In this document: positions 35,457 through 44,948 of the stretch, one piece after another
Position numbering within the stretch: position 1 is the first letter of the stretch
Layout of the letters: every line of letters begins with the position of its first letter
Source: an uncultured Oscillospiraceae bacterium
Lineage (GTDB): Bacteria; Bacillota; Clostridia; Oscillospirales; Ruminococcaceae
Length of the DNA: 64,000 bases
Assembly (NCBI GenBank): GCA_934481385.1
Contig: CAKSPD010000002.1
Location: forward strand, 95,118 to 159,117
Direction of reading: 5' to 3'
Program-made: the position numbers and the translations under genes
Notes under the pieces: model-generated
Told to the model about the DNA's origin: nothing
The model's database searches: none
Seen by the model: only the letters and a program-made list of their open reading frames with translations

Positions 35457-35699
35457 ATGAAATATATCTGTATAGCTTTGATAAAGTTTTACAGGCGTTT
35501 TATTTCTCCTGTTTTTCCGCCATGCTGTAAATATTATCCTTCATGCAGTCAGTATGCTCTTGAGGCTTTCAGAAAATTCGGATTTTTCAGAGGTTTTCTG
35601 CTCGCTTTATGGCGGATTCTGCGTTGCAATCCATGGTCTTTGGGCGGTATTGACCCCGTTCCCGAAAAATTTACCTTCAGAAAATCCCCGAAAAATTGA
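35457..35699 (+). CDS. yidD: Membrane protein insertion efficiency factor YidD
   Basis: An 80-residue protein with [24 protein letters not shown] and [13 protein letters not shown], the full YidD signature. It is an amphipathic membrane-associated helper of YidC, located as usual between rnpA and yidC. Confidence 0.95.
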   Translation: MKYICIALIKFYRRFISPVFPPCCKYYPSCSQYALEAFRKFGFFRGFLLALWRILRCNPWSLGGIDPVPEKFTFRKSPKN

Positions 35700-35733
35700 G
35701 CTTTTTATAAAATTAGAAAATGAGGTATGCGGT

Positions 35734-36948
35734 TTGTTTAACTTGTTGTATGATATTCTCGGAGTTCCTTTCGGATTCCTGATGAGATGGATTTATAATC
35801 TTGTCAATAATTACGGTGTTGCTATAATTATTTTTACCGTTCTGACAAAAATTATATTCCTTCCTGTAAGCTATAAAACTCAGAAAAGTTCTGCAAGAAT
35901 GCAGGCTCTTAATCCGAAACTCGAAAAGCTCCGGAAAAGCTATCAGAATAACCCTCAGAAGCTTCAGGAAGAACAGATGAAGCTCTATCAGGAGGAGGGT
36001 GTAAACCCTATGGGTTCGTGCCTCCCTGCTTTTATTCAGATGATTCTGATTTTCGGCGTTCTTGATGTTGTTTACAGACCTTTGACTCATATTCTTGATT
36101 TCAGCAAAGGAACTATTGACCAGGCCCGTGAAATTGCTTCAGCAATTATGGGCGGAGGCGGTATAAAATCTACTGACCTTCGCCGTGAACTTATGATTCT
36201 TGAACAGTTTAAAAAGTTGCCTGAAAAATTCAGCGACATTAGTGTTGAATTTACTTCAAAAGTTACTGATTTCTGCGATAACTTCCAGATTTTCGGAATA
36301 AATCTCGGTGCTACTCCGGAACTTCGTCCTGAAGAATGGAACGCTTCTACAATCGGTCTGTTTCTGATTCCTTTCCTTGCAGGTCTGGCTCAGCTCATTC
36401 AGACTGTTTATATGCAGGTTCACCAGAAAAGAAAAAATCCCCATATGACTTCTCAGATGGGTTGTATGAATGTTTATTTATATATCCTTCCGATATTCTC
36501 AATATGGTTCGCTTTTCAGGTTCCTGCCGGTGTAGGCTTTTACTGGATGCTTTCCTCATTGTTCTCACTTGTTATAAATTTCGCCCTGAACTGCTATTTC
36601 TCTGATGAGAGAATTGCTCTTATTGTTGAGAAAGACAGGGAAAAGGCTAAGAAATATGCTCAGGCTAACGGCGGTAAAAAGACATTTATGCAGAAAATGC
36701 TTGAAAATCAGCAGGCTCTTGAGGCTCAGCAACGTGAAAATCAGAATGCTGTTTATGATGATGAGGGCAGAAAGCTTTCAAGAAGTGAAGCTAATAACTA
36801 TAACCGCCAGAAAATAAATGATGCCCGTGAAAAAATGAACTCAAAATATAATGATTCGGATTATGTATGCTCTCCTGAGGACGAGCTTATTATTGAACAG
36901 GCAAGACAGAGAATTGCCGATAAATACGGTGATACTTACGAAAATTAA
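35734..36948 (+). CDS. yidC: Membrane protein insertase YidC
   Basis: A roughly 404-residue YidC/Oxa1 insertase: membrane helices starting at FLMRWIYNLVNNYGVAIIIFT, the cytoplasmic hairpin ARMQALNPKLEKLRKSY, and later helices, with a charged C-terminal tail. No lipobox is seen, unlike Bacillus SpoIIIJ. The TTG at 35734 is chosen because GAGG lies eight bases upstream; the in-frame sequence before it overlaps yidD in another frame and looks spurious. Residues about 120-200 contain an insertion relative to the shortest YidC forms. Confidence 0.92.
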   Translation: MFNLLYDILGVPFGFLMRWIYNLVNNYGVAIIIFTVLTKIIFLPVSYKTQKSSARMQALNPKLEKLRKSYQNNPQKLQEEQMKLYQEEGVNPMGSCLPAFIQMILIFGVLDVVYRPLTHILDFSKGTIDQAREIASAIMGGGGIKSTDLRRELMILEQFKKLPEKFSDISVEFTSKVTDFCDNFQIFGINLGATPELRPEEWNASTIGLFLIPFLAGLAQLIQTVYMQVHQKRKNPHMTSQMGCMNVYLYILPIFSIWFAFQVPAGVGFYWMLSSLFSLVINFALNCYFSDERIALIVEKDREKAKKYAQANGGKKTFMQKMLENQQALEAQQRENQNAVYDDEGRKLSRSEANNYNRQKINDAREKMNSKYNDSDYVCSPEDELIIEQARQRIADKYGDTYEN

Positions 36949-36968
36949 TTAAAAGGGAGGTTGTTTAT

Positions 36969-37997
36969 ATGACCGAAATTTTTAAAGCAAAAACTGTTGA
37001 GGAAGCCAAGGCACTCGCTTCGGATAAATTCGGTGTGGCTTCAGATGAAATTCAGTTCAGGGTTCTTAAAGAGGCTAAAAAAGGATTTCTCGGAATAGGC
37101 AGTTCTGATGCTGAGGTTGAGGCAACTTATATACCGGAAGTTGTTCAGGAAACTGCTGTTTCTGAAACTGTTGAGAAGATTATTGCTGATGAATCTGAAA
37201 CTGCTGAGGAAACAATTGAGAAAATTGTTGCTGATGAACCTGAAATTCCTGAGAAAACTGCTGAAGAAACTGTTACTGATAAATCCTTTGAGGAAAAAGT
37301 TTCTTCCGATGTTTCTGAAAAAAATGCAGATGATTCAGGTGAATATTCTCTTGATAATTTTACCCTTGCAGAAGATGATTCCATGCTTAATCCTAAGGCT
37401 AAAGTTGCCCGTGATTATATCATTTCAGTGCTTTCTGCTATGGGTGTCAATGCAACGGCAAAGGTTTATCAAAATGATTCAGGTGCTGTTATTGAACTTG
37501 AAAGCAGTAGTAATGGTACTATTATCGGCAGACGTGGTGAAACTCTTGATGCCTTGCAGTATCTTTCATCTATGATTGCTAATAAGAGTGATAAGGAATA
37601 CTTCCGCATTACTATTGACTGTTTTGGTTACAGGGAAAAGAGAAAGGTTACTTTACAGCAACTTGCTGTAAAAGTCGCTAAAAATGTTCTCAGAACAGGC
37701 CGTTCACAGCCTCTTGAACCTATGAACCCTTATGAAAGACGTGTTATACATTCTGCTGTTTCTGAAATCGAAGGCGTTGTTTCTAAATCGGTCGGTGAAG
37801 AACCTTACAGAAAGATTATCATTTCTTCTACAAACCCTAGAAAGAAAAATTTTGATAAGTCAAAATCAAGAACAAGAAGAAAACCACGTCGTGAACCTAA
37901 GGAAATTGACCTTTCAACAAGCTTTGAAAAGGATTACAAAAAGCCTATGCCTGAAGATTCCATTGAAGGCGGTCTTTACGGTAAAATTGAATTTTAA
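36969..37997 (+). CDS. jag: Jag/KhpB RNA-binding protein
   Basis: A 342-residue protein with an N-terminal Jag_N domain (KTVEEAKALASDKFGV... FLGIGSSDAEV), an acidic repetitive linker (about 55-125, repeated E-T-(V/I)-E-K-I-(I/V)-A-D-E units), a KH domain (GTIIGRRGETLDALQYL) and an R3H domain (RRVIHSAVSEI). It follows yidC as usual and acts with KhpA in RNA binding and cell-envelope control. Confidence 0.94.
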   Translation: MTEIFKAKTVEEAKALASDKFGVASDEIQFRVLKEAKKGFLGIGSSDAEVEATYIPEVVQETAVSETVEKIIADESETAEETIEKIVADEPEIPEKTAEETVTDKSFEEKVSSDVSEKNADDSGEYSLDNFTLAEDDSMLNPKAKVARDYIISVLSAMGVNATAKVYQNDSGAVIELESSSNGTIIGRRGETLDALQYLSSMIANKSDKEYFRITIDCFGYREKRKVTLQQLAVKVAKNVLRTGRSQPLEPMNPYERRVIHSAVSEIEGVVSKSVGEEPYRKIIISSTNPRKKNFDKSKSRTRRKPRREPKEIDLSTSFEKDYKKPMPEDSIEGGLYGKIEF

Positions 37998-38016
37998 AAT
38001 TATAAACAGTATTGAT

Positions 38017-38044
38017 GCCGTCCCTCTGCGGACGGCTTTTTTTC
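38017..38044 (+). terminator. Terminator between jag and mnmE
   Basis: GCCGTCC pairs with GGACGGC around a 6-base loop, followed by seven or more T. Confidence 0.85.
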
Positions 38045-38061
38045 AGAAAAGGTGTGATTTT

Positions 38062-39423
38062 ATGTCTGTTATTGCAGGTATTTCCACTCCGAATGCTCCG
38101 GGGGGAATTGCTGTTATCCGTATATCAGGTGATTCTGCACTTGAAATTGCTGACAAGGTTTTTAAAGCTCCGAACGGCATAAAAGCTGTTGATATGAAAG
38201 GCTATACTTGTAGTTATGGTCATGTATTTGATGACGGTCAGCTTATTGATGAATGTATTCTTACCGTTTTTAAAGCCCCTCACAGCTATACCGGTGAAGA
38301 TGTTGCTGAAATATCCTGCCATGGCGGTTTATTTGTTACTAAAAAAATACTCCGTATCATACTCGAAAACGGTGCTGAACCTTCGGGTGCAGGTGAATTT
38401 ACAAAGCGTGCTTTTTTGAACGGTAAACTCGATTTGACTCAGGCTGATGCTGTTATGGATATAATTTCAGCAAAGGGTGATACTGAACTTAAAATGGCTG
38501 AAAGTCTGCGTAAAGGAACAGTTTTCAACAAAATTACTTCTGTTCGTGAATTACTTGTCAAAATTCTCGGTGACCTTTCCGCATGGGCTGATTATCCTGA
38601 AGAAGATATTCCTGAGGTTGAACCTGATGTTCTTCTCTCTGAACTTATGGAAATTAAAGTTCAGGTTGAGAGTCTTATAAAGGGTTATGATTATGGAAGA
38701 ATCCTTAAAAATGGTATAAATACGGTTATAGTTGGCCGTCCTAATGTCGGAAAATCTACGCTTTTTAACTGTCTAAGCGGTTTTGAGAGAAGTATTGTTA
38801 CTGATATTGCAGGTACTACACGAGATGTTATTGAAGAATCTGTTAAAATTGGTGAACTTGTTCTGCGTCTTTCTGATACTGCCGGTATCCGTGAAACTTC
38901 TGATGTTATTGAGGAAATCGGTGTTGATATTGCTTTCAGAAAACTTGATGAGGCTGACCTTATAATTGCTGTTTTTGACGGAAGTTGTCCGCTGTGTGAG
39001 GACGATTTTAAAATTCTTGAAAAACTTCAGAACAAACGCTGTATTGCTGTTATAAATAAGAGTGACAGGGAAATTATTTCTGATGAACAAATTATTAATA
39101 AGTATATTCAGAATACTGTTATGATTTCCGCTAAAAATAATGACGGTATTGAAAATTTACAGTCCGCCATTGAAAATATTTTTGAAGCTTATGAAATTGA
39201 TTTTGATAACGGAATTGTTTCAAATGAACGTCAGAAAAAATGTGTTGATACTGCATTATTCCATATAAATGAGGCAATTTCTGCTCTTGAATCGGGTGTT
39301 ATGCTTGATGCCGTTACTGTTCTTATAGATGAGGCTTTACAGTCACTTCTTGAACTTACCGGTGAAAAGGCATCTGAAACTGTTGTAAATGAAGTATTTT
39401 CGAGGTTCTGTGTCGGAAAATAA
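38062..39423 (+). CDS. mnmE: tRNA modification GTPase MnmE
   Basis: A 453-residue protein starting MSVIAGISTPNAPGGIAVIRISG. The N-terminal tetrahydrofolate-binding domain is followed by a G domain with GRPNVGKST (about 225), DIAGTTRD and DTAGI, and the C-terminal FCVGK. With MnmG it makes the cmnm5 group at wobble U34. The ATG with AAAAGG is used; an in-frame extension into jag is not credible. Confidence 0.96.
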   Translation: MSVIAGISTPNAPGGIAVIRISGDSALEIADKVFKAPNGIKAVDMKGYTCSYGHVFDDGQLIDECILTVFKAPHSYTGEDVAEISCHGGLFVTKKILRIILENGAEPSGAGEFTKRAFLNGKLDLTQADAVMDIISAKGDTELKMAESLRKGTVFNKITSVRELLVKILGDLSAWADYPEEDIPEVEPDVLLSELMEIKVQVESLIKGYDYGRILKNGINTVIVGRPNVGKSTLFNCLSGFERSIVTDIAGTTRDVIEESVKIGELVLRLSDTAGIRETSDVIEEIGVDIAFRKLDEADLIIAVFDGSCPLCEDDFKILEKLQNKRCIAVINKSDREIISDEQIINKYIQNTVMISAKNNDGIENLQSAIENIFEAYEIDFDNGIVSNERQKKCVDTALFHINEAISALESGVMLDAVTVLIDEALQSLLELTGEKASETVVNEVFSRFCVGK

Positions 39424-39444
39424 TGCTTTTCGGAGGTATTTTTT

Positions 39445-41322
39445 ATGAATTATAAAATGGATTCATTTGATGTTGCTGTTGTTGGTGCAGGTCATGCAGG
39501 TGTTGAGGCCGGCCTTGCATCTGCAAGACTGGGCTGTAAAACCGTTCTTTTTACAATTTCACTTGACCAGATTGCAAATATGCCCTGTAATCCGTCAATT
39601 GGCGGTACGGCTAAAGGTCATCTTGTCCGTGAAATCGATGCTCTGGGCGGTGAAATGGGAAAAGGTGCTGACAAATGTTTTATTCAGAGCCGTATGCTTA
39701 ACAGGGGAAAAGGCCCTGCTGTTCATAGTCTGAGAGTTCAGGCGGACAGAGTCAAATATCATAATTATATGAAAAAAGTCTGCGAATCACAGGAAAACCT
39801 TTTCATAAAACAGGCGGAAGTTGCTCAGATTATAACGGAAAACGGTAAAATCTGCGGTGTAAGAACAAAGCTTGGTGCAGAATATTCCGTTAAGGCTGTT
39901 ATTATTGCAACAGGTACTTACCTTAAAGGTAAAATTCATATCGGCGAATCTTCTTATGAAAGTGGCCCTGATTCCGCACTTCCAAGCACTTTGCTTTCGC
40001 AGAGTCTTATTGATAATGGCATTACTGTAAGAAGGTTCAAGACGGGTACGCCTTGCAGAGTTCATAAAAGAAGTATAGATTTTTCTGTTATGGAACGTCA
40101 GGACGGCGATCCCCATATTGTTCCGTTCTCCTTTTCTACTGATTCTTCTGTGCTTGAAAACAAGGTAAGTTGTTTTGTTACATATACTAATCAGAAAACA
40201 CACGAAGTTATACTTTCAAACCTTGACCGTTCTCCTCTTTATTCGGGAAGAATTCAGGGTGTCGGCCCTCGTTACTGTCCGTCAATAGAGGACAAAATTG
40301 TAAGATTCTCTGATAAGCCGAGGCATCAGCTTTTTGTTGAGCCTATGGGACTTGAAACTGATGAATATTACTTGCAGGGTATGTCGTCATCACTTCCGGA
40401 GGACGTTCAGCTTGCTTTTCTGAAAACTATAAAGGGACTTGAAAACGTTGAAATAATGCGTCCGGCTTATGCTATTGAATATGACTGCTGTGACCCTACG
40501 GAACTTTTGCCTACTCTTGAATTTAAAAAGGTAAAGGGTCTTTATGGTGCAGGTCAGTTCAACGGAAGTTCAGGCTATGAGGAGGCTGCTGCACAGGGTA
40601 TTGTTGCTGGTATAAATGCTGCTCTTAAAATTCTCGGAAAAGAACCTATGATTCTTGACAGGGCAAGTTCTTATATCGGAACTCTTGTTGATGACCTTGT
40701 AACAAAGGGTTGTTCTGACCCTTATCGTATGATGACTTCAAGAAGTGAATACAGACTCATTCTCAGACAGGATAATGCTGACCAGAGGCTTACTCCTATT
40801 GGATATAAAATAGGTCTTGTTCCGGAAACAGTTTTCAACAGCTTAAAGTTGAAATGTCAGCTTATTGAAAAGGAACTTAAACGTGTTGAAACTCTGAATA
40901 TTGCTCCTTCTCAACAAATCAACAGTTTCCTTGTTGAAAACAATACTGCACCGCTTTCAACAGGCTGTAAGCTTGCTGATTTAATCAGACGTCCTCAGCT
41001 TAATTATGCTGACCTCGCTCCTTTTGATGTTAACCGTCCTGAACTTCCTTTTGAAGTATGTGAACAGGTTGAACTTCAGATTAAATATGCAGGCTATATT
41101 GACAAGCAACTTGCTCAGATTGATACTATGCGTAAGCTTGAAAAAAAATCACTGCCGGAAGATGTTGATTATTCTTCAATAAGGGGATTGCGTCTTGAGG
41201 CTGTTGAAAAGCTTAACAGGGTCAAACCTGTTTCAATCGGTCAGGCATCGAGAATTTCAGGTGTTTCCCCAGCAGATGTATCATTATTAATAGTATGGCT
41301 TGAACAGCACAAAAGGAGTTAA
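39445..41322 (+). CDS. mnmG: tRNA uridine-5-carboxymethylaminomethyl modification enzyme MnmG
   Basis: A 625-residue FAD protein: dinucleotide fold [12 protein letters not shown], the catalytic-site region [25 protein letters not shown], and KFKTGTP-like [12 protein letters not shown]. It is the partner of MnmE. It is followed three bases later by rsmG. Confidence 0.96.
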   Translation: MNYKMDSFDVAVVGAGHAGVEAGLASARLGCKTVLFTISLDQIANMPCNPSIGGTAKGHLVREIDALGGEMGKGADKCFIQSRMLNRGKGPAVHSLRVQADRVKYHNYMKKVCESQENLFIKQAEVAQIITENGKICGVRTKLGAEYSVKAVIIATGTYLKGKIHIGESSYESGPDSALPSTLLSQSLIDNGITVRRFKTGTPCRVHKRSIDFSVMERQDGDPHIVPFSFSTDSSVLENKVSCFVTYTNQKTHEVILSNLDRSPLYSGRIQGVGPRYCPSIEDKIVRFSDKPRHQLFVEPMGLETDEYYLQGMSSSLPEDVQLAFLKTIKGLENVEIMRPAYAIEYDCCDPTELLPTLEFKKVKGLYGAGQFNGSSGYEEAAAQGIVAGINAALKILGKEPMILDRASSYIGTLVDDLVTKGCSDPYRMMTSRSEYRLILRQDNADQRLTPIGYKIGLVPETVFNSLKLKCQLIEKELKRVETLNIAPSQQINSFLVENNTAPLSTGCKLADLIRRPQLNYADLAPFDVNRPELPFEVCEQVELQIKYAGYIDKQLAQIDTMRKLEKKSLPEDVDYSSIRGLRLEAVEKLNRVKPVSIGQASRISGVSPADVSLLIVWLEQHKRS

Positions 41323-41324
41323 AA

Positions 41325-42029
41325 ATGTTTCCTGATTACTCATTTGCTAAAAATTTGTTTGAAAAATATCAGCTTGAACTTTCTGAAACTGTTTATGATA
41401 AGTTTGCTGTTTATGCGGATTTTCTTGTTGAATATAATAAAAATGTAAATCTTACGGCTATTACTGACGGTGAGGAAATACTTGTAAAGCATTTTCTTGA
41501 TTCGGTTCTTATCTGCAAATACTGCGATATTCCGCAGAACTGTTCTTTGATTGATGTCGGAACAGGTGCGGGATTTCCGTCTGTTCCTCTGAAAATCTTT
41601 CGCCCTGATGTTAAAATTACTCTCCTTGACAGTCTTAACAAACGTATAACTTTTTTACAGCTTTTATGTGAAAAGCTTGGAATTGAGGCGGATTTTATTC
41701 ATTGCCGTGCTGAAGATTCCGGAAAAAATCCTCTTTATCGTGAAAAATTCGACATTGCATGTGCAAGGGCTGTTGCAAATCTTTCGGTTTTAAGCGAATT
41801 TTGTATTCCTTTTGTCAGAAAAAACGGATTTTTCATATCTATGAAGGGACTTTCTGAAAATATTGAGGATTCACGCAGGAGCGTTGAAATTCTTGGCGGA
41901 AAGCTTGAAAATCCTGTTGATTATTCCCTTGAAAATGACGGAAGAAGAATTGTTAAGGTAATAAAAATATCGCATACTCCGACAAAATTCCCCAGAAACA
42001 GCGGTCAGATTAAAAAGAAACCGCTCTGA
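41325..42029 (+). CDS. rsmG: 16S rRNA (guanine527-N7)-methyltransferase RsmG
   Basis: A 234-residue SAM methyltransferase with DVGTGAGFPSVPLKI as the SAM motif, NLTAITDGEEILVKHFLDS upstream of it and IACARAVANLSVLSE. It methylates G527 of 16S rRNA in the streptomycin-sensitive region. It ends in a basic tail and is followed by a terminator. Confidence 0.95.
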   Translation: MFPDYSFAKNLFEKYQLELSETVYDKFAVYADFLVEYNKNVNLTAITDGEEILVKHFLDSVLICKYCDIPQNCSLIDVGTGAGFPSVPLKIFRPDVKITLLDSLNKRITFLQLLCEKLGIEADFIHCRAEDSGKNPLYREKFDIACARAVANLSVLSEFCIPFVRKNGFFISMKGLSENIEDSRRSVEILGGKLENPVDYSLENDGRRIVKVIKISHTPTKFPRNSGQIKKKPL

Positions 42030-42050
42030 TTTTGTAGTTTTATGTCGTAA

Positions 42051-42086
42051 AATCCGCTGTTTTGTTGAAGAACAGCGGATTTTTTA
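42051..42086 (+). terminator. rsmG terminator
   Basis: AATCCGCTGTT pairs with AACAGCGGATT, followed by TTTTT. Confidence 0.85.
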
Positions 42087-42149
42087 TGTGGAATTATTTT
42101 ATTTCCTGTGTTAGAATTACCCTATACTTAATTGTAAAGGAGTGTTATT

Positions 42150-43001
42150 ATGGCAGGATTTTTAAATTTTACCAAGGACAAACAGATTAATAAAGTCATT
42201 GAAATTGATGTCAGCCTTATTGTTCCTAATCCTCATCAGCCTCGTACAGAGTTTGATGACTCGGATATAAGGTCCCTTGCAGAATCAATCGGTCAGAATG
42301 GCATTTTACAGCCTCTTTCTGTCAGAAAATCAGGCGAAAAATATGAACTTATTGCAGGTGAAAGACGTTTGCGTGCTGCTAAGATGTGCGGTTTGCAGGC
42401 TGTTCCTTGTATTGTTCATGATATAAGTGAGAGAAATTCCGCTGTTCTGGCTCTTGTTGAAAATATTCAAAGACAGGATTTGTCTTTTTTTGATGAAGCT
42501 GCTGCTATCGAAAAGCTTATTTCTTATTATGGAATGACTCAGGAGGACGCTGCTTCAAAACTCGGAAAGGCTCAGAGTACCATTGCCAACAAACTCCGGC
42601 TTTTAAGGCTTACTCCTGAAGAACGTGAGCTTATTGTCGGTTTTAATCTCACTGAACGCCATGCAAGAGCTTTATTGAAACTCGGAAGCTGTGAGGAACG
42701 CATAAATATTCTCGAAAAGGTCATTAAAAACAAACTCAATGTTGAACGTACTGAAAAACTTGTTGAGGACTATATCGGTCAGAAAAAAGTCAGGCAAAGC
42801 TATCGTACACGCTCGAAAGTCTTTCAGAATGTGAAAATCTTTGTCAATACTATAAATAAGGCTATCGAAACTATGCAGTCTGCCGGTATTGATGCCGATT
42901 CCAAAAAAATTCAGAACGAAGAATACATAGAATACAGAGTGAGAATCCCTATCGAAAACAGCAGGGAAGCTGATTTGCTCTTTAATAAACATGAACACTG
43001 A
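42150..43001 (+). CDS. noc: ParB-family nucleoid occlusion protein Noc
   Basis: A 283-residue ParB/Spo0J-family protein placed after rsmG exactly where Noc lies in Bacillus. It has the CTPase/arginine patch motif AGERRLRAAK, then the helix-turn-helix (MTQEDAASKLGKAQSTIANKLRLL). Noc binds DNA, spreads and blocks division over the nucleoid. It is closely related in sequence to the ParB at 44050. Three parS-like palindromes follow its stop. Confidence 0.88.
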   Translation: MAGFLNFTKDKQINKVIEIDVSLIVPNPHQPRTEFDDSDIRSLAESIGQNGILQPLSVRKSGEKYELIAGERRLRAAKMCGLQAVPCIVHDISERNSAVLALVENIQRQDLSFFDEAAAIEKLISYYGMTQEDAASKLGKAQSTIANKLRLLRLTPEERELIVGFNLTERHARALLKLGSCEERINILEKVIKNKLNVERTEKLVEDYIGQKKVRQSYRTRSKVFQNVKIFVNTINKAIETMQSAGIDADSKKIQNEEYIEYRVRIPIENSREADLLFNKHEH

Positions 43002-43005
43002 ATCT

Positions 43006-43023
43006 GCGTTCCACGTGAAACGC
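43006..43023. promoter_or_regulatory. parS-like site 1
   Basis: GCGTTCCACGTGAAACGC, one mismatch from perfect symmetry. Starts just after the noc stop. It carries the TTCCAC half found in the B. subtilis parS inside spo0J. Confidence 0.75.
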
Positions 43024-43084
43024 TTTTACGGCTTTGACGTACATGTTTTGGCTGTAAATCCTTTTCAGTTACGCTTTTCTTATG

Positions 43085-43102
43085 CCGTTCCACGTGGAAC
43101 GG
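43085..43102. promoter_or_regulatory. parS-like site 2 (CCACGTGG form)
   Basis: CCGTTCCACGTGGAACGG, perfectly symmetric. It is the only site with CC/GG on both sides of ACGT and may favour Noc over ParB. Confidence 0.7.
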
Positions 43103-43117
43103 CTTTTTCTTCTTCAG

Positions 43118-43135
43118 CCGTTTCATGTGAAACGC
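43118..43135. promoter_or_regulatory. parS-like site 3 (CATG form)
   Basis: CCGTTTCATGTGAAACGC, with CATG replacing the central CACG; it lies before the parA promoter. Confidence 0.7.
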
Positions 43136-43159
43136 TATTAAAAAAAATTTATATTATGC

Positions 43160-43188
43160 TTTACAAAAGCTTTCAAACGTGATATAAT
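43160..43188 (+). promoter_or_regulatory. parA-parB promoter
   Basis: TTTACA, 17-base spacer, TATAAT, 25 bases after parS-like site 3. Confidence 0.6.
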
Positions 43189-43224
43189 TACATATATAAT
43201 ATTTTATTAAAAAGGAATGATTTT

Positions 43225-44031
43225 ATGGGCAGAATTATTGCCGTTGCCAATCAGAAAGGCGGTGTCGGCAAGACTACTACTGTTGTGAACCTTGCCTCTT
43301 ATCTCGGCTCAAGAAATTTTAAGGTTCTTTGTGTTGATATAGACCCTCAGGGCAATACTACTACCGGTTTTGGCATTAAAAAAAAGAATGTCGATAAATC
43401 CTCCTATGATGTTTTCATAGGCAAGGTTAAAATTCAGGACGCTGTTATTCATACCGATTATAAAAATGTTTCAATTGTGCCTGCTAATGCTAATCTTGCC
43501 GGCTGTGAGGTTGAGCTTATAAATATTGAAAACCGTACTAACCGTCTTAAACTTCAGCTTTTAACATGCAAGCTGGATTATGATTTCATTTTTATTGACT
43601 GTCCTCCTGCTCTGGGACTTATGACTATTAACGGTCTTGTGGCAAGTGACAGGGTTATTGTTCCTATGCTTGCTGAATTTTATGCTCTTGAGGGACTTTC
43701 ACAGCTTTACAATACACTGAAAATTGTAAGAACCAACTATAATCCTTCTCTTGATATTGAGGGAATACTTTTCACTATGTTTGATTCACGTCTTAATATT
43801 TCAAATCAGGTTGTAAAAGAAGTTGACAGGTTCTTTCCAAATAAGATTTTTCAGACAAAAATTCCACGAAATGTCAGACTTTCAGAAGCTCCGAGTTACG
43901 GAAAGCCTATTATGTATTATGATAAATCTTCAAAGGGTGCAGAGGCTTATGCTAATCTCGGTCGTGAAATTCTGGGTGAGCCTGTTGCTGTTGAAAAGAA
44001 AAGATTCGGCATTTTCTCACGGGCAAAGTGA
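43225..44031 (+). CDS. parA: ParA/Soj chromosome partitioning ATPase
   Basis: A 268-residue ParA with the deviant Walker A NQKGGVGKTTT (about 7-17), FIDCPPALG as Walker B, and KIPRNVRLSEAPSYGKP. In Firmicutes, Soj works with ParB in segregation and also inhibits or stimulates DnaA. Its neighbour is parB, 18 bases on. Confidence 0.95.
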   Translation: MGRIIAVANQKGGVGKTTTVVNLASYLGSRNFKVLCVDIDPQGNTTTGFGIKKKNVDKSSYDVFIGKVKIQDAVIHTDYKNVSIVPANANLAGCEVELINIENRTNRLKLQLLTCKLDYDFIFIDCPPALGLMTINGLVASDRVIVPMLAEFYALEGLSQLYNTLKIVRTNYNPSLDIEGILFTMFDSRLNISNQVVKEVDRFFPNKIFQTKIPRNVRLSEAPSYGKPIMYYDKSSKGAEAYANLGREILGEPVAVEKKRFGIFSRAK

Positions 44032-44049
44032 TGAAAGGAGATTTTTTTA

Positions 44050-44901
44050 ATGGCTAAAGGTGAACTTGGTTTCGGGCTTGAAAGCCTTTTTGATGACAAT
44101 TCTGCTGAAGTTCAGGTTAAGCGTACTCTTAGAATCTCCGAAATTGAACCTAACAGAGACCAGCCCAGAAAATTTTTCAGCGATGAGGGAATTGAGGCTC
44201 TTGCTGATTCAATCCGTGAACATGGTGTTCTTCAGCCTATTCTTGTAAGACCGCTTCCGGACGGCTCTTATCAGATTGTTGCAGGTGAAAGACGCTGGAG
44301 AGCTTCCAAAATGGCAGGGCTTGATGAAGTTCCTGTTAATATAAAGGAACTTGATGATTTTGAAACTATGAAGATTGCTATGGCAGAAAATCTTCAGCGT
44401 GAAAATCTCAATCCGATTGAAGAAGCTGAGGGATATAAATATCTTATTGACAACTTTAATATGACTAAGGAACAGATTGCTAAAATTGCAGGAAAGTCAC
44501 GTTCATATATTTCCAATTCAATAAGAATACTTTCCCTTCCGGATTTTGTAACTGATGCTCTGAGAGAGGGTCTGATTACAGCAGGTCATGCAAAGGCTCT
44601 CCTGATGTTCGACGATGAAAAGCTTATGACTGAAACTGCTGAAAAGGCTATAAGCGGAAATCTCTCTGTAAGACAGATTGAAAAGCTCGCTAAATCACAT
44701 TCCGGTTCTTCTGAAAAAAAATGCAAATCACCTAAAAACTCTGACAGATATTTCACTGAAATGGAAATTTCTTTGAGAGAACATCTCGGCAGAAAAGTTA
44801 AAGTTGATTACGGTAAAAACAAGGGTGTACTTATTCTTGAATTTTATGATAAGGAAGATTTGTCATCTATTGCTGACAGGCTTGTTGATGATTTAAAATA
44901 A
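44050..44901 (+). CDS. parB: ParB/Spo0J chromosome partitioning protein
   Basis: A 283-residue ParB. The N-terminal CTP-binding domain has GERRWRASK and NLQRENLNPIEEA, then the parS-binding helix-turn-helix (MTKEQIAKIAGKSRSYISN), and a C-terminal dimerisation domain. It would load on the palindromes listed here as sliding clamps and recruit SMC. The next intergenic gap holds parS-like site 4. Confidence 0.95.
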   Translation: MAKGELGFGLESLFDDNSAEVQVKRTLRISEIEPNRDQPRKFFSDEGIEALADSIREHGVLQPILVRPLPDGSYQIVAGERRWRASKMAGLDEVPVNIKELDDFETMKIAMAENLQRENLNPIEEAEGYKYLIDNFNMTKEQIAKIAGKSRSYISNSIRILSLPDFVTDALREGLITAGHAKALLMFDDEKLMTETAEKAISGNLSVRQIEKLAKSHSGSSEKKCKSPKNSDRYFTEMEISLREHLGRKVKVDYGKNKGVLILEFYDKEDLSSIADRLVDDLK

Positions 44902-44903
44902 AA

Positions 44904-44921
44904 GCGTTTCACGTGAAACGC
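44904..44921. promoter_or_regulatory. parS-like site 4
   Basis: GCGTTTCACGTGAAACGC, perfectly symmetric 18-mer between parB and serS. Confidence 0.88.
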
Positions 44922-44948
44922 AACTTAAATATAAGGAGTTATTGAAAA

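Noticed and set aside
35554..35733. Longer YidC N-terminus
   Set aside because: It overlaps yidD in another frame and reads as a shadow; the TTG at 35734 with GAGG gives a normal N-terminus.
37108..37575. Leucine/lysine-rich 155-codon frame inside jag
   Set aside because: It is the shifted frame of the repetitive acidic linker; composition and lack of a ribosome site mark it as a shadow.
37732..38061. Longer MnmE N-terminus inside jag
   Set aside because: It is out of frame with jag's conserved R3H domain, and MnmE begins at MSVIAGIST.
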